Shown here piece by piece: positions 7,465 to 17,157 of a DNA stretch of 64,000 nt. This DNA is from Clostridiales bacterium (GTDB taxonomy: Bacteria; Bacillota; Clostridia; Saccharofermentanales; Saccharofermentanaceae): contig JAFZKB010000025.1 in assembly GCA_017551865.1 (NCBI GenBank), positions 79,294 to 143,293 of the forward strand. Direction: 5' to 3'. Numbering within the stretch: the stretch's first letter is position 1; every line of letters starts with the position of its first letter. The notes beneath the pieces were generated by a model. The model had not been told where the DNA came from. It saw only the letters and a list, made by a program, of their open reading frames with translations, and did not search any database. Position numbers and translations under genes: made by a program.

Positions 7465-8213
7465 GAGACAAATTATCAAAAAGAAAGATCGCTTTCTTTA
7501 GTCTTGCAATAATCATTCTTGTCGCTCTTCTATTTTTGTGCAGAGATCCGTTGAATGCGTTGTATCATTCTGTCACATATCAGATTCGCTTCGGGAAAGA
7601 AATCTCGTTTTGCAAGTCTGTGGATAATGATGAGGTGCAGTTTCGGTATGTAAGGATTCCCCAATCGGGTGTTAAACAAATAGTTTTTGAGGTTAGAGAG
7701 AGTACTTCATGGGAAGATGTTGCTTCTGTTGTAACGAAAGTTTCAGAGTATTACAAGCAACGAACAGACGGAGATGAAATCTGGCAGATAGTTTTAAGTA
7801 AAGGAGTTTCCAAAGAATATCCGGTTGGTTATATACCTTATGCGATTTTTACAAATCAAATGGCGATTTCAGAAATGATAAGTAACGAGGAAACATGTCT
7901 GCATATCTGTCGTTTGGATGAGACAAGTTCTTGGGATTTGTCCCATCTGGAAGGAAGTCGATTTGACTTTGTGGAAGAACTGGTTTTGTGTGGCTCTTTT
8001 GAAGACTTGGATCCGCTCAAGAACTGGAATGGGTTATCCTTATGTGCCTACGCTACTGGTGAGTATTGCACATACAGAATTAGTCAAGAGTTCCCCAATC
8101 TTTCTGAAGAAGTATGGGAAAGATTGTGTGCTCAAATGGACGACGCAATTCAATTTGTTCCACTCACAAATTCCAAAATAGAAAAACCAAAATTAGGAGC
8201 AACATATCTATAG
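7461..8213 (+). CDS. Membrane-anchored protein of unknown function
   Basis: The 250-residue product begins at the ATG overlapping the previous stop (GAAAGAAGG is 10 bases upstream). It has one membrane segment near the N-terminus (FFSLAIIILVALLFLC) after a Lys/Arg-rich start, so the rest is probably outside the cell. I do not recognise the 215-residue soluble part. It is AT-rich like its partner gene and the two were probably gained together. It may be a partner or target of the caspase-like protein; that is inference from coupling alone. Confidence 0.6.
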   Translation: MRDKLSKRKIAFFSLAIIILVALLFLCRDPLNALYHSVTYQIRFGKEISFCKSVDNDEVQFRYVRIPQSGVKQIVFEVRESTSWEDVASVVTKVSEYYKQRTDGDEIWQIVLSKGVSKEYPVGYIPYAIFTNQMAISEMISNEETCLHICRLDETSSWDLSHLEGSRFDFVEELVLCGSFEDLDPLKNWNGLSLCAYATGEYCTYRISQEFPNLSEEVWERLCAQMDDAIQFVPLTNSKIEKPKLGATYL

Positions 8214-8317
8214 ATTGTTGAATGTTTGACAATTCCAAATTGTGGCGTTATTCATGAATCCTAAATGATTTGAAGTTTATATGCCCTTTTCAAAAAATAT
8301 TTTGAAGGTCAAAAAAA

Positions 8318-8364
8318 TTCCTCGGGTCATGTGTCTAATTAATGAAACCCGGGAAGTTTTTTTA
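8318..8364 (+). terminator. Hairpin-T-run directly before the first PBP/WG lipoprotein
   Basis: TTCC-CGGGT (8318-8327, one bulged T) pairs with ACCCGGGAA (8347-8355), followed by TTTTTTT. It ends only a few bases before the GGAGGG ribosome binding site of the next gene, so it may act as an attenuator for that gene or terminate the AT-rich pair. Its loop holds GTGTCTAATTAATGAAACC (8331-8349), which recurs almost unchanged before the second paralogue (10959-10977). Confidence 0.6.
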
Positions 8365-8380
8365 GTTGGAGGGCATTCTC

Positions 8381-10918
8381 ATGAAAAGCAAAATCATCTC
8401 TCTTATGTTAGCAGGTTCCATGCTCCTTTCTCTTGGCGCATGTGCGAAGAAAGACCCGACTGACGGATCTTCAGATACTTCAGTTACGACCGAGACGACG
8501 GCGAAAAAAGAAACGACAGAAACGATGGAGCCGAGTCTTGAAACCACTCCCACACCGACTGTTCCCTCAGAAACAGAGACGGAGCCGACGGAAGCTCCCA
8601 CGTATGGTCCGCAGGAATACTCATTTACCAAAATCAACTATCCGGTGATCGATGGTTCGACTTCCACCAAGCCGATGGCTGCGGCGCTTACGTCGATCAT
8701 GCTCGGCATCCCGAGAAGTGAAACGGATGAGATGCTGAAATTTCATAAGACTTCCTCGTCGTTTTCCTATCTGGTGGAAGGTACTGCGGATCTTCTGATC
8801 TGTGCGGAACCGGCTGACTCCGTGTTCGACATGATGAAGGAAAACCATTTCGATTATGAGATGGAACCTTTTGCCGCAGAAGCGCTTGTCTTCGTAGTCA
8901 ATGCGTCAAATCCGGTGGATTCCCTGACGATCGAGCAGATCCAGAAGATCTATACAGGTGAGATCAAAAACTGGAAGGAAGTCGGTGGCGAAGATAAAGA
9001 GATCGTTCCCGTGCAGAGAAATGAGACGGCGGGTTCTCAGGTCATGATGGAAAAACTGGTCATGAAAGATCTTACGATGATGGACGCGCCGAAGGAACTG
9101 ATGCCAGAGGAGATGGGCGGTCTGATCAAAGTTGTTAAGTCCTACGATAACTCTGCCGGAGCGATCGGCTATACCCCTTACTATTACGCTACAAACATGA
9201 AGATGGCGGACGGGCTGAAGATCATTAAGGTCGGAGGCGTCGAGCCGAATAAAGAAACGATCGCAAAAGGCGAGTATCCTTTCCGTACTTCCTACTACGT
9301 CGTGATCTCGAAGATGATTCCGGAAGGCTGGGCGCCGCGTGTGCTCTATAACTGGATCTTAAGTGAAGAAGGCCAGAAACTTGCTGAACTGGAAGGATAT
9401 GTTCCGGCCGCCGAGAAGAAAGATGTGGAGACTGTTGTTTATGCAAACTGGGATATCTATCAGCCGTCAAATACAGCCGATCCGGTATACAAGCGCCTGA
9501 AGAAAGGGGATATGGATGATTTTACACCATCTTCCCAATACGGCCGGGTGTTCCTCCTTCCCTGTATCTATAGGAACACCGGGGATGAAGAATCGACCGG
9601 GATCACATATGGGATCTTCGACAAAAACGGAACTCTCCTTTGCGATCCTGTGTTTGATAACGCATTTGAGTATATGGATGACATGTATGTTGTCGAAAAA
9701 TATGGTCCTGAAGAAGATGACGAATCCTATGGTCTTCTTTCCGCAGACGGAGCCTTTTATACCGGAGTGAAATATGACGGTTTCAGATACCTTCCTGATA
9801 CGGACAACTACCTGTTATATATTGATAAGAGAACTCACATCGAGATCTATTTCTGCGACAAGACGAAAGGTGTTTCCGAGGATCCCATAAAGGTCGATCT
9901 GGCCACGGTGCAAGGCGATTACTATTATGTGCCTTTGGTCTTCGATGTGATAGGTGACCGATATATCATCATTGCATGTGACGGTATGTCCGATGGCTGC
10001 CTTTACGATCGGGAGACGGGAAAAGCTCAGACGATCCCTGATTTTTGGTCAAATCAGTATCGCACGATATGCGGTGAGACGATGGTACTCTATGATTGGG
10101 AAAAAGAATACTATTATTGTCAGGATCTTTTCGGGAAGAAACTTTCGGAAAAAGAGTATGAGGAGTATGAAGTTCTTTCTGACGGATCGGTCCTTCTGAA
10201 GAGAAAAGACTGGACCGGATGGGATATTCTCAATGCAGAAGGGAAGATCCGGACAGCGCTCGAAAAAGAACCTACCGAGTATATTTCGCTTCAGGTCATT
10301 CCGGATGGGATCATCCTTTACCATAGTGATCGGATCGAACTTCTCGATATGGAATTCCATACTGTTTCTTCCGTGAATGTGGAACACGCATCAAACTACA
10401 GTTATGTATATGAGCATGGTGCTATCGTAAGCTGTAAATTGGATGAAAAAACGATCCTGATCAATTTGAAGAACGGGAAGAAGCTGGAGCTCTCCGGCAC
10501 CTGGTGGATGGACGCATATCCGGAATATGTGGTCGCCAAGGAATATGAGGGATATGCCTACAAGGGACAGTGGAAGATCCTGGATCCTCATGATCTGAAG
10601 ACACTTTATACCGGACAAGGAGATATCGAGATGATCGAGGATACAAAAGACCACAAGTATTATCTGGCATTTTCTTCCTCCGAAAGTGAGGACGACATCT
10701 CCGTGATGGATCTATCTTCAGGGAAAGTCGTCTTTAAAGATCTTCCGAATCCCCGAATGGATAAAGTGGAGATACAGCGTATCTACGATGGAAAACTCAT
10801 ATACAACACAAATGCCCGCTCGGGATATTACAGCAGCCACATTACCAGTACGACCATGATCGATCAGAAGGGAAATATCCTGTTCCTTTATAACACGCTC
10901 TGCCTTCCGGAAGATTGA
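8381..10918 (+). CDS. Lipoprotein with PstS-like binding domain and WG-repeat-like domain, copy 1
   Basis: The 845-residue protein starts at the ATG with GGAGGG seven bases upstream. A lipoprotein signal ends at C21 (LGAC), followed by a Thr/Glu/Pro linker to about residue 80. Next comes a periplasmic-binding-protein domain of the PstS type with DGSTSTKPM, IQKIYTGEIKNWKEVGG and RNETAGSQVMME, the loops that hold phosphate in PstS. From about residue 385 the sequence is a series of YGIFDKNGTLLCDPVFD-type units, resembling WG beta-repeats. It is anchored outside the membrane. No permease genes (pstCAB) are nearby, so it may sense or scavenge phosphate or another ligand rather than feed a transporter. 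Confidence 0.82.
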   Translation: MKSKIISLMLAGSMLLSLGACAKKDPTDGSSDTSVTTETTAKKETTETMEPSLETTPTPTVPSETETEPTEAPTYGPQEYSFTKINYPVIDGSTSTKPMAAALTSIMLGIPRSETDEMLKFHKTSSSFSYLVEGTADLLICAEPADSVFDMMKENHFDYEMEPFAAEALVFVVNASNPVDSLTIEQIQKIYTGEIKNWKEVGGEDKEIVPVQRNETAGSQVMMEKLVMKDLTMMDAPKELMPEEMGGLIKVVKSYDNSAGAIGYTPYYYATNMKMADGLKIIKVGGVEPNKETIAKGEYPFRTSYYVVISKMIPEGWAPRVLYNWILSEEGQKLAELEGYVPAAEKKDVETVVYANWDIYQPSNTADPVYKRLKKGDMDDFTPSSQYGRVFLLPCIYRNTGDEESTGITYGIFDKNGTLLCDPVFDNAFEYMDDMYVVEKYGPEEDDESYGLLSADGAFYTGVKYDGFRYLPDTDNYLLYIDKRTHIEIYFCDKTKGVSEDPIKVDLATVQGDYYYVPLVFDVIGDRYIIIACDGMSDGCLYDRETGKAQTIPDFWSNQYRTICGETMVLYDWEKEYYYCQDLFGKKLSEKEYEEYEVLSDGSVLLKRKDWTGWDILNAEGKIRTALEKEPTEYISLQVIPDGIILYHSDRIELLDMEFHTVSSVNVEHASNYSYVYEHGAIVSCKLDEKTILINLKNGKKLELSGTWWMDAYPEYVVAKEYEGYAYKGQWKILDPHDLKTLYTGQGDIEMIEDTKDHKYYLAFSSSESEDDISVMDLSSGKVVFKDLPNPRMDKVEIQRIYDGKLIYNTNARSGYYSSHITSTTMIDQKGNILFLYNTLCLPED

Positions 10919-10999
10919 CCGAATATTCTCCGGTGGCAAAAAAAATCAGCCGCATGGAGTGTCTAACTATTGAAACCAGAAACAAGGATGGAAAAAATC

Positions 11000-13531
11000 A
11001 TGAAAAAGAAACTGCTCTCGATTTTATTAGCTTTCGGTCTGATCATCTCCTGCGCGGGATGTAAGGCAAAAGACAGCGGATCCGATAAAACCGGCTCCGA
11101 GAAAATAAGCAATATCAGTATTACGAAAGAAGAAAAGGAAGATACCGATCCATCGGAAAGTGCGAAGGATCCGTCGGTGACAGATCCTTCTGAAAAAGAG
11201 GATCAGAAATTCGAATTCACGAAAAGTATTTTCCCGCGTATCCGCTATTCCTACACATCGTATCCTTTCGGATCCGCTCTGGTAACGGTCCTTCTAGGAA
11301 TGGACCGGGGTGAGGCATATCCCTTCTTAAATGCGATCATGTGGGAAGATTCAGCAAGAGATGAGATCGTACTTGCGAATGATTACGATGCTTCGTACTG
11401 GATCATCGATTCTTCTTTAGAATATGAAAAAGAAGTGATTGCAAAAGATGCGCTGGTATTTATCGTAAATAAAGACAATCCGGTTGATTCTCTCACGGCT
11501 GATCAGGTGAAAAAGATCTACAAGGGCGAGATCAAGAACTGGAAGGAAGTCGGCGGCAGGGATGAGAAAATCCGGGCGTTTGAAAATGGTGTGGTTGCAG
11601 TCTCCCAGAAGATGCTCGAAGGTATGGTCGTAGGTGGGGAAACATCTGTGGAATCTCCGTATTTTATGACCGGAACGGACGACTATGGTGTATTTAAGGC
11701 CAGAAAGACGTATGATAATGAGATTTCTTCCATCGGCTTTTTGCAGTATTCCTGCCTGAAGGATGCCACGATCTCTGATCAGATCAAGATCTTAAAGATC
11801 GATGGTGTTGACGCTCAGGAAGAAACGATCAGCAAGGGTGAATATCCGTATTCCTTTAATGAGTATGTCATGATCCCGGAAGGAACAAAGGAGGGCAGCC
11901 CGGCAGAGCGTCTTTATTCCTGGATCTTAAGTGAAGAAGGGAAAAAGCTTCTTCTAAAAGAAGGATACATCCTGCCGTCGGACGGATCTTTTACCAAAGA
12001 TGCATCCGATATCAAGACCAAATGGGAAGCATACGAGGAAACAAAAACTTCGGAGGATGTCTTCACAAGAAGTTCGGAAGGACCGGTCAAGGAATTTAAG
12101 GCCTCTGGTGAGTACGGGAAAATCTATCCTTTCCTCGGTGTGCAAAATGAAAGCAAAGCCTACGAGGGAGAAAAAATATACGGCTTCATCGATGAAAGCG
12201 GCAAGATCATCTGCGATCCGGTCTTCAATGGCGTCAGCAGACTTTCCGACGGAAGTTATATCGTTGTTCAAGATGTGACGGATACGAAGTCGAAAGATAT
12301 CGATCACCGTGTCGGTGTGATCTCTGACGATGGATCGATTTACACGGGACTTCTTTATGAGGCGATCTACGAAGTGGACGGACAGATCTTTTTCTACAAT
12401 ATCGAAAAGAACGGGATCAAAGTTTTCTCGTATGATCCGGAAAGCGGGAAAGCCTCTTCCGGCAAGAATCTTCTGATGGACACGAGTACTCTTTATGCTT
12501 TTCAGACGGTCGTGGACGAAAGATATGTTGTAACGTGCGATTACCTCGGCGGGGGATGCCATGTATTTGACGGAACGACAGGTAAAGATGTGCTTCCGAA
12601 GATGGGAGAAGATGGATATATCGAAGTGTATAACGGTCTTCTCGCTGTAACAGATTCGGATACGGATTATCTTATGAGAGTTTACACCATCGACGGAAAA
12701 CTCTTAAGCGAAAAAGAGTATTACTCAGCGGTCAATGAGCTTCAAAACGGGAACATTCTGCTTGTGGAAGGGAGAAAGTACGATTCCTGGGATCTTTTCG
12801 GAAAAGACGGAAAGATCAAAAAATCGATTGAAGATCCCCATCGGTCGATCCTGAACATGGAGGTTTCGGGCGAATATATCCTTGCCTTGAAACAAAGCTC
12901 CGTCGATCTTTATGATCTCGATCTGAATCTTCTGAAAACCGTGGAGATCGAGAAGGATTCTTCCTGCTGTTTCCTGACACCTCCGTACGATGGATTCTCA
13001 GGGGAGAACATGACTCTTCTTCCTTCGGATCCGATCATATTCAGTGCATCGGCAAGCGGGCGTACGAAAGAACTGATCAACCTCAAGACAGAGACCAGAC
13101 TTACGGTCAGAGCTGCATTTGAATGTCAGATCATGGGTAGCCGGATCCTGCTGCGAGATGTCGGCGACCGCGCCAACGCGGATGCCGAGTGGAAGATCCT
13201 CGATGCTTCTGATCTCCATGTGATCGCGGAAGGAAAAGGTTATTCGGAGGCAATCGAAGATAAGGCGAAGCATGAGTACTATCTTATCACCTCGATTACT
13301 GATTCTTCCGCAGACGTCAAAGTGCTCCAGGTAGAAGACGGAAAGGTCATTTTCGAGAATCTTCCGAATCCGAAAAAGAAGATCATTTCGGTCAAGAGTA
13401 TTGAAGATGGAAAGATCATTTTCCATACCGAACGTCCGGGAATTATCTGGAACATTTGTACCGGAGTGACGATGATGGATACAGAAGGAAAAGTACTGTT
13501 CCACTATACGCCTTTCGTCCTGCCGAAGTGA
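11000..13531 (+). CDS. Divergent PBP/WG lipoprotein, copy 2 with lost ligand motifs
   Basis: This 843-residue paralogue of the gene before it starts at ATG 11000 (AAGGATGG upstream) and has a lipobox ending at C21 (CAGC). The frame NWKEVGG and the overall length are kept, but the ligand loops are altered: DGSTSTKPM has become RYSYTSYPFG, and RNETAGSQ has become FENGVVAVSQ. The WG-like part (YGFIDESGKIICDPVF) is intact. I infer that it no longer binds the original ligand or binds another. It follows copy 1 by about 80 bases and repeats its leader sequence GTGTCTAACTATTGAAACC, which supports tandem duplication. Confidence 0.82.
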   Translation: MKKKLLSILLAFGLIISCAGCKAKDSGSDKTGSEKISNISITKEEKEDTDPSESAKDPSVTDPSEKEDQKFEFTKSIFPRIRYSYTSYPFGSALVTVLLGMDRGEAYPFLNAIMWEDSARDEIVLANDYDASYWIIDSSLEYEKEVIAKDALVFIVNKDNPVDSLTADQVKKIYKGEIKNWKEVGGRDEKIRAFENGVVAVSQKMLEGMVVGGETSVESPYFMTGTDDYGVFKARKTYDNEISSIGFLQYSCLKDATISDQIKILKIDGVDAQEETISKGEYPYSFNEYVMIPEGTKEGSPAERLYSWILSEEGKKLLLKEGYILPSDGSFTKDASDIKTKWEAYEETKTSEDVFTRSSEGPVKEFKASGEYGKIYPFLGVQNESKAYEGEKIYGFIDESGKIICDPVFNGVSRLSDGSYIVVQDVTDTKSKDIDHRVGVISDDGSIYTGLLYEAIYEVDGQIFFYNIEKNGIKVFSYDPESGKASSGKNLLMDTSTLYAFQTVVDERYVVTCDYLGGGCHVFDGTTGKDVLPKMGEDGYIEVYNGLLAVTDSDTDYLMRVYTIDGKLLSEKEYYSAVNELQNGNILLVEGRKYDSWDLFGKDGKIKKSIEDPHRSILNMEVSGEYILALKQSSVDLYDLDLNLLKTVEIEKDSSCCFLTPPYDGFSGENMTLLPSDPIIFSASASGRTKELINLKTETRLTVRAAFECQIMGSRILLRDVGDRANADAEWKILDASDLHVIAEGKGYSEAIEDKAKHEYYLITSITDSSADVKVLQVEDGKVIFENLPNPKKKIISVKSIEDGKIIFHTERPGIIWNICTGVTMMDTEGKVLFHYTPFVLPK

Positions 13532-13566
13532 TAGTATAAATTCAGGGAAACCTTCTGGAGGTATAT

Positions 13567-16119
13567 ATGCATAAAAAGACGATCGCTGCTTTACTAGTGG
13601 CAGCAATGATGATTCCGACGGCTTCGTGCGGAAAAAAGAAGACGAGTTCCGAAGGGACGGTTACGGAAACGGAGAGCATAAGTTCAACGACCGAACCATC
13701 GGAAAGCAAGGATACATCAACAAGTGATAAGGAGGTCACGGATCCGACAAGTGCGCCGGATCCGGGCCTTTCGGAGTTTGCTTTTACAAAAGATAATTAT
13801 CCGGTGATCGATGGTTCAACATCCACAAGACCGATGGCTGCGGCGATCACGTCCGTCATGCTCGGGATCTCGCGGGAAGAAGCAGATAAGATGCTGGAAT
13901 TCCATAAGACATCCGCTTCATTCGAATTTCTGAGGAACGGTTCGGCGGATATGCTGATATGCGCGCAACCTGCGGATTCGATCGTTGAAGAACTGGAGCG
14001 CAAAAACTTCAAGTATACGATGGAACCGTTCGCCGCCGAAGCACTCGTCTTCGTCGTCAACACCCCAAATCCGGTCGAGTCTCTGACAACGGAACAGATT
14101 CAGAAGATCTATACAGGCGAGATCAAAAACTGGAAGGAAGTCGGCGGCGAAGATAAAGAGATCGTTGCCGTGCAGAGAAATGAGACGGCAGGATCTCAGG
14201 TCATGATGGAAAAACTCGTCATGAAGGATCTTAAGATGATGGAAGCACCGAAGGAACTCATGCCGCTGGATATGGGCGGCTTGATCGATGTCGTCAAGTC
14301 CTTCGATAACTCCGCCGGAGCGATCGGCTATACCCCGTATTACTACGCGACGAATATGAAGATGGCCGATGGCCTGAAGATCTTAAAAGTCGATGATACC
14401 ATGCCCGAAAGCAGTACGATCGCAAGTGGTGCGTATCCTTTCTGCACGAACTACTTCGTCGTGCTTCCGGATCGAGCGGCGCAGGACGATCCGGCCAGGA
14501 TCCTCTTTCAGTGGATCTTAGGAGAAGAGGGGCAGAAACTGGCGGAGATGGAAGGGTATGTCCCCGCAGCCAAACCGATCGATACGAAGGTGAAAGTTGC
14601 TACCGACTGGACAAAGTATCAGCCTGCCAATGCGATGGATGCGGTCTATAAAAGGATCTCTGATGACTTTATCCCGGATTTCGTTCCTTCTCCGGACTAT
14701 GGACGGGTATTCCCGATGCCGGGTGTCGTGAAGATCGGCTTTTACAACGAAAGCGAAGTAGATTTCGGATTCGTAGATGTGTCCGGACGGATCGTGTGCG
14801 ATGCCGTGTTCTGTGCTGTGGAGAGGATCGGCAGTGAGCACTATCTCGTCTCGAAGATCTCAGGTGGAAATAAGTTCAAGGAGGATTATTCCTACGGGAT
14901 CCTCTCCGTGGACGGAAAGTACTACACCGGATTGAAGTTTGACAAATTCAATTACTCTGATGACAACTTTACCATACTGCTTTCCAAGAACACGGCCGAA
15001 GGCGTGGATGTGTATAAATTCAATACCAAGACCAATGAGCTTTCGGAACCGGTCTCCTATAAGTACGACCGCTCTGTTCTTTCTGACTTTGATGATCCGA
15101 GCTGGGTCAGCATTTTCGCAGAAAGATATCTCTACTTCGTCGATGATTATGGTGACAATTTCTGTATCTTTGACGGAACGACCGGAGAGATGCTTCCGTT
15201 CCCGAAGGATCTTAGTATTTTTAACAGTTTCGGAAACTGCGTCATGGTCGAAACGCCGGAGAAAAACGGAGGTCATTATCTCTGTGACTTTACCGGCAAG
15301 AAACTGAGTGATCAGGATTACTGGATCAGCGAGTATCTGAGCACAGGCAACTATCTTCTTACCTACAGGGATTTTTCCGGAGTGGATCTGGTCGATAAGG
15401 ATGGGAAGATCATCCGTTCGATAGAGAGTAAACCGGAGAACATGGGCGTATCGTTGGTCGCGGACAAGCTCATCGTCTTTAAAAGAGACGCGATCGATAT
15501 TTACGATCTGGATCTAAACCTTCAAAAGTCTGTGAAGCTCGAGGATGCGAATAATTACCAAAAGGTCTATGACGAATATGACTTCTACTGGAATCTGGAT
15601 GCCGCGGATTGCGACCTCGACCCGATCGTCTCAAAATGCAGTGGCGGAAAGACGTATCTTATGAACCTCCAAAGCGAGAAGACGGCGGTGATCGATGGAA
15701 GTTATTCGGCGATAGAGCTTCCGGGATTTGTCCAGCTGACCTTGAATACGAAAAGAGAAGAATATAAGTGGAAGATCCTGAACAGCAGCACATTTGAAGA
15801 GATATGCAGTGGTGAGGGCTATACGACATGGATCAAGGACCAAAAGGACGGAAGCTTCTATCTAGTGGTCGGCGAAGGATATCAGACACATACGATCTCC
15901 ATCATCGATGTCAAGACAGGAAAGACCGTCTTTACGGATCTTCCGAATCCGGAGGGCGATCTTCTGAAGGTGCAGGAGATCTACGATGGAAAGCTCTGCT
16001 ACATTAAGGAGCACGATTACTCGAGCCAGCATATTGAAGCACCTTCCAGCGCGACGATCCTCGATAAGGACGGCACCGTCATCTTCCACTATAACGCGGT
16101 CGCCATCGTCGATGACTAA
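13567..16119 (+). CDS. Lipoprotein with PstS-like binding domain and WG-repeat-like domain, copy 3
   Basis: The 850-residue third paralogue begins at the ATG after TGGAGG; the lipid-attachment Cys is C21 (TASC). The binding domain is very close to copy 1 (DGSTSTRPM, IYTGEIKNWKEVGGEDKEI, RNETAGSQVMMEKLVMKD), while the C-terminal WG-like half has diverged more (FGFVDVSGRIVCDAVF). The nearly identical binding core in copies 1 and 3, against a degenerate copy 2, suggests selection or gene conversion on the binding half. It follows copy 2 by 35 bases and is probably in the same transcript; a terminator follows. Confidence 0.82.
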   Translation: MHKKTIAALLVAAMMIPTASCGKKKTSSEGTVTETESISSTTEPSESKDTSTSDKEVTDPTSAPDPGLSEFAFTKDNYPVIDGSTSTRPMAAAITSVMLGISREEADKMLEFHKTSASFEFLRNGSADMLICAQPADSIVEELERKNFKYTMEPFAAEALVFVVNTPNPVESLTTEQIQKIYTGEIKNWKEVGGEDKEIVAVQRNETAGSQVMMEKLVMKDLKMMEAPKELMPLDMGGLIDVVKSFDNSAGAIGYTPYYYATNMKMADGLKILKVDDTMPESSTIASGAYPFCTNYFVVLPDRAAQDDPARILFQWILGEEGQKLAEMEGYVPAAKPIDTKVKVATDWTKYQPANAMDAVYKRISDDFIPDFVPSPDYGRVFPMPGVVKIGFYNESEVDFGFVDVSGRIVCDAVFCAVERIGSEHYLVSKISGGNKFKEDYSYGILSVDGKYYTGLKFDKFNYSDDNFTILLSKNTAEGVDVYKFNTKTNELSEPVSYKYDRSVLSDFDDPSWVSIFAERYLYFVDDYGDNFCIFDGTTGEMLPFPKDLSIFNSFGNCVMVETPEKNGGHYLCDFTGKKLSDQDYWISEYLSTGNYLLTYRDFSGVDLVDKDGKIIRSIESKPENMGVSLVADKLIVFKRDAIDIYDLDLNLQKSVKLEDANNYQKVYDEYDFYWNLDAADCDLDPIVSKCSGGKTYLMNLQSEKTAVIDGSYSAIELPGFVQLTLNTKREEYKWKILNSSTFEEICSGEGYTTWIKDQKDGSFYLVVGEGYQTHTISIIDVKTGKTVFTDLPNPEGDLLKVQEIYDGKLCYIKEHDYSSQHIEAPSSATILDKDGTVIFHYNAVAIVDD

Positions 16120-16157
16120 GTGATCTAAAAAGCAAAGAACTGTTATTAAGTGAAAAG

Positions 16158-16193
16158 AAAAGGCGGTTTTCTAAACGAAAATCGCCTTTTTTA
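16158..16193 (+). terminator. Terminator of the lipoprotein cluster
   Basis: AAAAGGCG-G-TTTTC (16158-16171) pairs with GAAAA-T-CGCCTTTT (16177-16190), and the stem runs into TTTTTT. It lies 40 bases after the stop of copy 3. Confidence 0.9.
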
Positions 16194-16267
16194 TATAAAA
16201 CCCTTTCTTTTGAACCGAACGTGTGAGAGAATTGCGGCAGTTAAAATGGGTTAGCTATGGAGGCCGA

Positions 16268-17131
16268 ATGACGAAGATGCAAGGTAAAATCGCATATAGC
16301 GGAATCGAAGGTTCTTTTGCCGCAATGGCCGTGGGAGAAATCTTCCCGGATGCGGAGAAGGTTTCCTGCCGCACGTTCCGCGAAGCGTATTCGATCGTCG
16401 AAAAGGGACAGGCCGATGCTGCCGTGCTTCCGATCGAGAACAGCTATGCCGGTGAAGTCGGTCAGGTCAGCGACCTGATGTTTTCCGGATCTCTTCAGGT
16501 CGTCGGCGTCTTTGAGCTGTCCATATCCCAGTGCCTCCTGGGCATTTCGGGCGCTTCGGTCGAGTCCATAAAGACCGTTATCTCCCATCCGCAGGCACTC
16601 GAACAGTGTGGTGAATTCATCGCCAGGTGCGGCTACGAGACGATCCCTTATGAGAATACTGCCCGTGCGGCGCAGGAAGTATCCGAGAGAGCCGATCTTT
16701 CCGTAGGCGCCATCGCCAGTTCCGAAACGGCGAAGCTCTATGGCCTTACGATCCTCGAATACGATATTAACGAAAGTTCCCAGAATGTCACGCGGTTTGC
16801 GGTCTTTACCCGTCGCGATGAAACAAATGAATATGCGGAAAAAGCAGCGCAGAAGGCGAAAAATACGATCCTGATCTTTACGATCAGAGACTTCGCAGGT
16901 GCTCTTGCCCGTGCGATCTCCATCATCGGGAAGCATAACTACAACATGCGTGTCATCCGAAGCCGCCCGGTAAAAGAATATAACTGGCAGTATTACTTTT
17001 TTACCGAGATCGAGGGCGTCCTCGATTCGGAAGAAGGCTGGCGTATGTTAGAGCAGCTCAAGACAGCATGCGAGAAGATCAAGGTCGTCGGCACTTATAC
17101 GCCGGACGTGCGGATCGGCAAGAAGCCGTGA
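16268..17131 (+). CDS. pheA: Prephenate dehydratase with ACT domain
   Basis: This 287-residue enzyme converts prephenate to phenylpyruvate on the way to phenylalanine. It shows KIAYSGIEGSFAAMA, AVLPIENSYAGEV and the catalytic ESSQNVTRFAVF (Thr-Arg-Phe) of the dehydratase domain (to about residue 195). The last 90 residues are an ACT-like regulatory domain (FTIRDFAGALARAISIIGKHNYNM), which usually gives feedback inhibition by Phe. There is no chorismate mutase domain. I chose ATG 16268, which follows GGAGG; the frame is also open from a GTG at 16223. DAHP synthase follows 26 bases later. Confidence 0.92.
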   Translation: MTKMQGKIAYSGIEGSFAAMAVGEIFPDAEKVSCRTFREAYSIVEKGQADAAVLPIENSYAGEVGQVSDLMFSGSLQVVGVFELSISQCLLGISGASVESIKTVISHPQALEQCGEFIARCGYETIPYENTARAAQEVSERADLSVGAIASSETAKLYGLTILEYDINESSQNVTRFAVFTRRDETNEYAEKAAQKAKNTILIFTIRDFAGALARAISIIGKHNYNMRVIRSRPVKEYNWQYYFFTEIEGVLDSEEGWRMLEQLKTACEKIKVVGTYTPDVRIGKKP

Positions 17132-17157
17132 CCGCGATATAGAAAGGAGAAGTATCC

